Below, one piece after another: positions 5,318 to 5,862 of a stretch of DNA of 5,862 nt. The stretch's first letter is position 1, and each line of letters starts with the position of its first letter. Source of the DNA: Leptofilum sp050292445 (GTDB lineage Bacteria; Chloroflexota; Anaerolineae; Promineifilales; Promineifilaceae); the NCBI GenBank assembly GCA_050292445.1, contig JBNKLQ010000335.1, positions 1 through 5,862 of the forward strand, in the 5' to 3' direction. The translations under genes and the position numbers were made by a program. The notes beneath the pieces were generated by a model that did not search any database, was not told the DNA's origin, and saw only the letters and a list, made by a program, of their open reading frames with translations.

Positions 5318-5862
5318 TTATGGCTGATAAATAATCGTCTCCGGGCGGAAGGCAGCCCAGGAGAACCAGAAATGATCGGCATGGATGATGCATTCCAACT
5401 GCTGACCCTCAAGTTCCCCAGCGGTGGCTTGCCCCACGATGTTCCAGGTGCTGCCCGTTTCGTTGTCTACAATGGTTTCACCTTCTTGGTGGAAAGTGAG
5501 CAGCTGGCCATCCAGCACCGGATCAAACACGCCCGTGGCTCCCACGTCAGCACCATCGGCGATGTTGGACGCGCCTAGGGCGCTGGCCGTGCCGCCAACG
5601 TGGAAGACGACTAGATTTTGCTCGCCTTGCTCATCGTTGATGACGCCTTCAGCCATTAAAACGTCCAGCGGATAGGCTATGTCGATGCCGTTGGGCAGCG
5701 AGACGGTGACGACGCGGGCGACGGCAGGCAGGCGCTCGTCCAGCTCACCATCGAACAAAAAGGGATTGCTGCCGATGGTGTCGTAACCGGCGTAAGGATT
5801 ACGGCCGTAACTGCGGGCAAAGCCCGTATCGCGTGACAAAATAACACCGTCTGGATGCGCTT
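5318..5862 (-). CDS. DUF3179 domain-containing protein (5' end missing)
   Basis: The frame is open to the right edge, giving about 181 residues up to the TAA at 5320-5318. The first visible residues, AHPDGVILSRDTGFARSYG, continue upstream, so the gene is cut by the window. The text matches the C-terminal half of the DUF3179 family: SRDTGFARSYGRNPYAGYD, then PFLFDGELDERL, VVFHVGG with SALGAS, LLTFHQEGETIVDNETGS, TWNIVGQATAGELEGQQL and finally HADHFWFSWAAFRPETIIY. By family knowledge these are mostly secreted or lipid-anchored proteins of unknown function; the signal peptide would be outside the window. It is first in the visible minus-strand series, 75 bases before the small zinc-binding gene. 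A TTG at 5839 is an internal leucine, not a start. Confidence 0.93.
   Translation of the reverse strand, partial: AHPDGVILSRDTGFARSYGRNPYAGYDTIGSNPFLFDGELDERLPAVARVVTVSLPNGIDIAYPLDVLMAEGVINDEQGEQNLVVFHVGGTASALGASNIADGADVGATGVFDPVLDGQLLTFHQEGETIVDNETGSTWNIVGQATAGELEGQQLECIIHADHFWFSWAAFRPETIIYQP

Larger units (their letters stand above)
63..5808. repeat. Over-represented palindromic octamer ACGGCCGT (12 exact copies)
   Basis: Exact copies start at 63, 1293, 1852, 2163, 2356, 2409, 2513, 3232, 4051, 5112, 5179 and 5801. Near-copies are TCGGCCGA at 1351 and ACGGCCGA at 1585 and 4490. At equal base frequencies about 0.1 copy would be expected in a window this size. Flanks are often A on the left and T on the right (AAACGGCCGTTT). 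Copies occur in all five genes and in all three codon frames: as T-A-V (ACG GCC GTn), as G-R after N, D or H (nAC GGC CGT), and as R-P (CGG CCG). This indicates a DNA-level signal or mutational bias, not a protein motif. Confidence 0.9.

Noticed and set aside
5837..5839. TTG 5839 as the start of the DUF3179 gene
   Set aside because: The frame continues upstream with family-like residues (HPDGVILSRDTG), so this is an internal leucine codon of a truncated gene.

Overview
The window holds five genes, all on the minus strand, two of them cut by the window edges. In transcription order (right to left) they are: the C-terminal part of a DUF3179 protein (5318-5862), a small HxxxCxxC zinc-binding protein of the anti-sigma zinc-finger type (4985-5242), a large lipoprotein with a complete lysyl-oxidase-like copper/quinone catalytic core (2898-4931), a compact protein resembling the PEP synthase / pyruvate phosphate dikinase N-terminal domain without a catalytic phosphohistidine domain (2127-2810), and the N-terminal 645 residues of a SARP/BTAD-type ATPase transcriptional regulator (3-1937). 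The plus-strand open frames are shadows. No RNA gene, CRISPR array, transposase or origin was seen.

The likely host is a Chloroflexota bacterium of the Anaerolineae/Ardenticatenia kind, from an environmental or metagenomic assembly. This is inferred from the gene families (large BTAD-ATPase regulators, DUF3179), the moderately GC-rich composition and the repeat types; it is not proven. The DNA is marked by the palindromic octamer ACGGCCGT, present 12 times in 5.9 kb and read in all three codon frames, which recalls the HIP1 palindrome of cyanobacteria. Three other repeat-like elements occur: a CACAGAG-based inverted repeat between the oxidase and PEP-synthase-like genes, a CCTTCGGCTGGCTCAGGG-type repeat read in frame as CPEPAEG inside the PEP-synthase-like gene, and an ATTGGAGA-type inverted repeat behind the DUF3179 gene.

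Functionally, the oxidase is the most notable gene. It has a lipoprotein signal, the HxHxH copper site, and both the lysine and the tyrosine that form the lysyl tyrosylquinone cofactor in animal lysyl oxidases. The small zinc-binding gene lies 53 bases upstream and the DUF3179 gene 75 bases before that, so these three may be one transcription unit, although hairpins sit in both gaps. The PEP-synthase-like gene and the regulator follow after repeat-bearing or promoter-sized gaps and need not be functionally linked to the oxidase.
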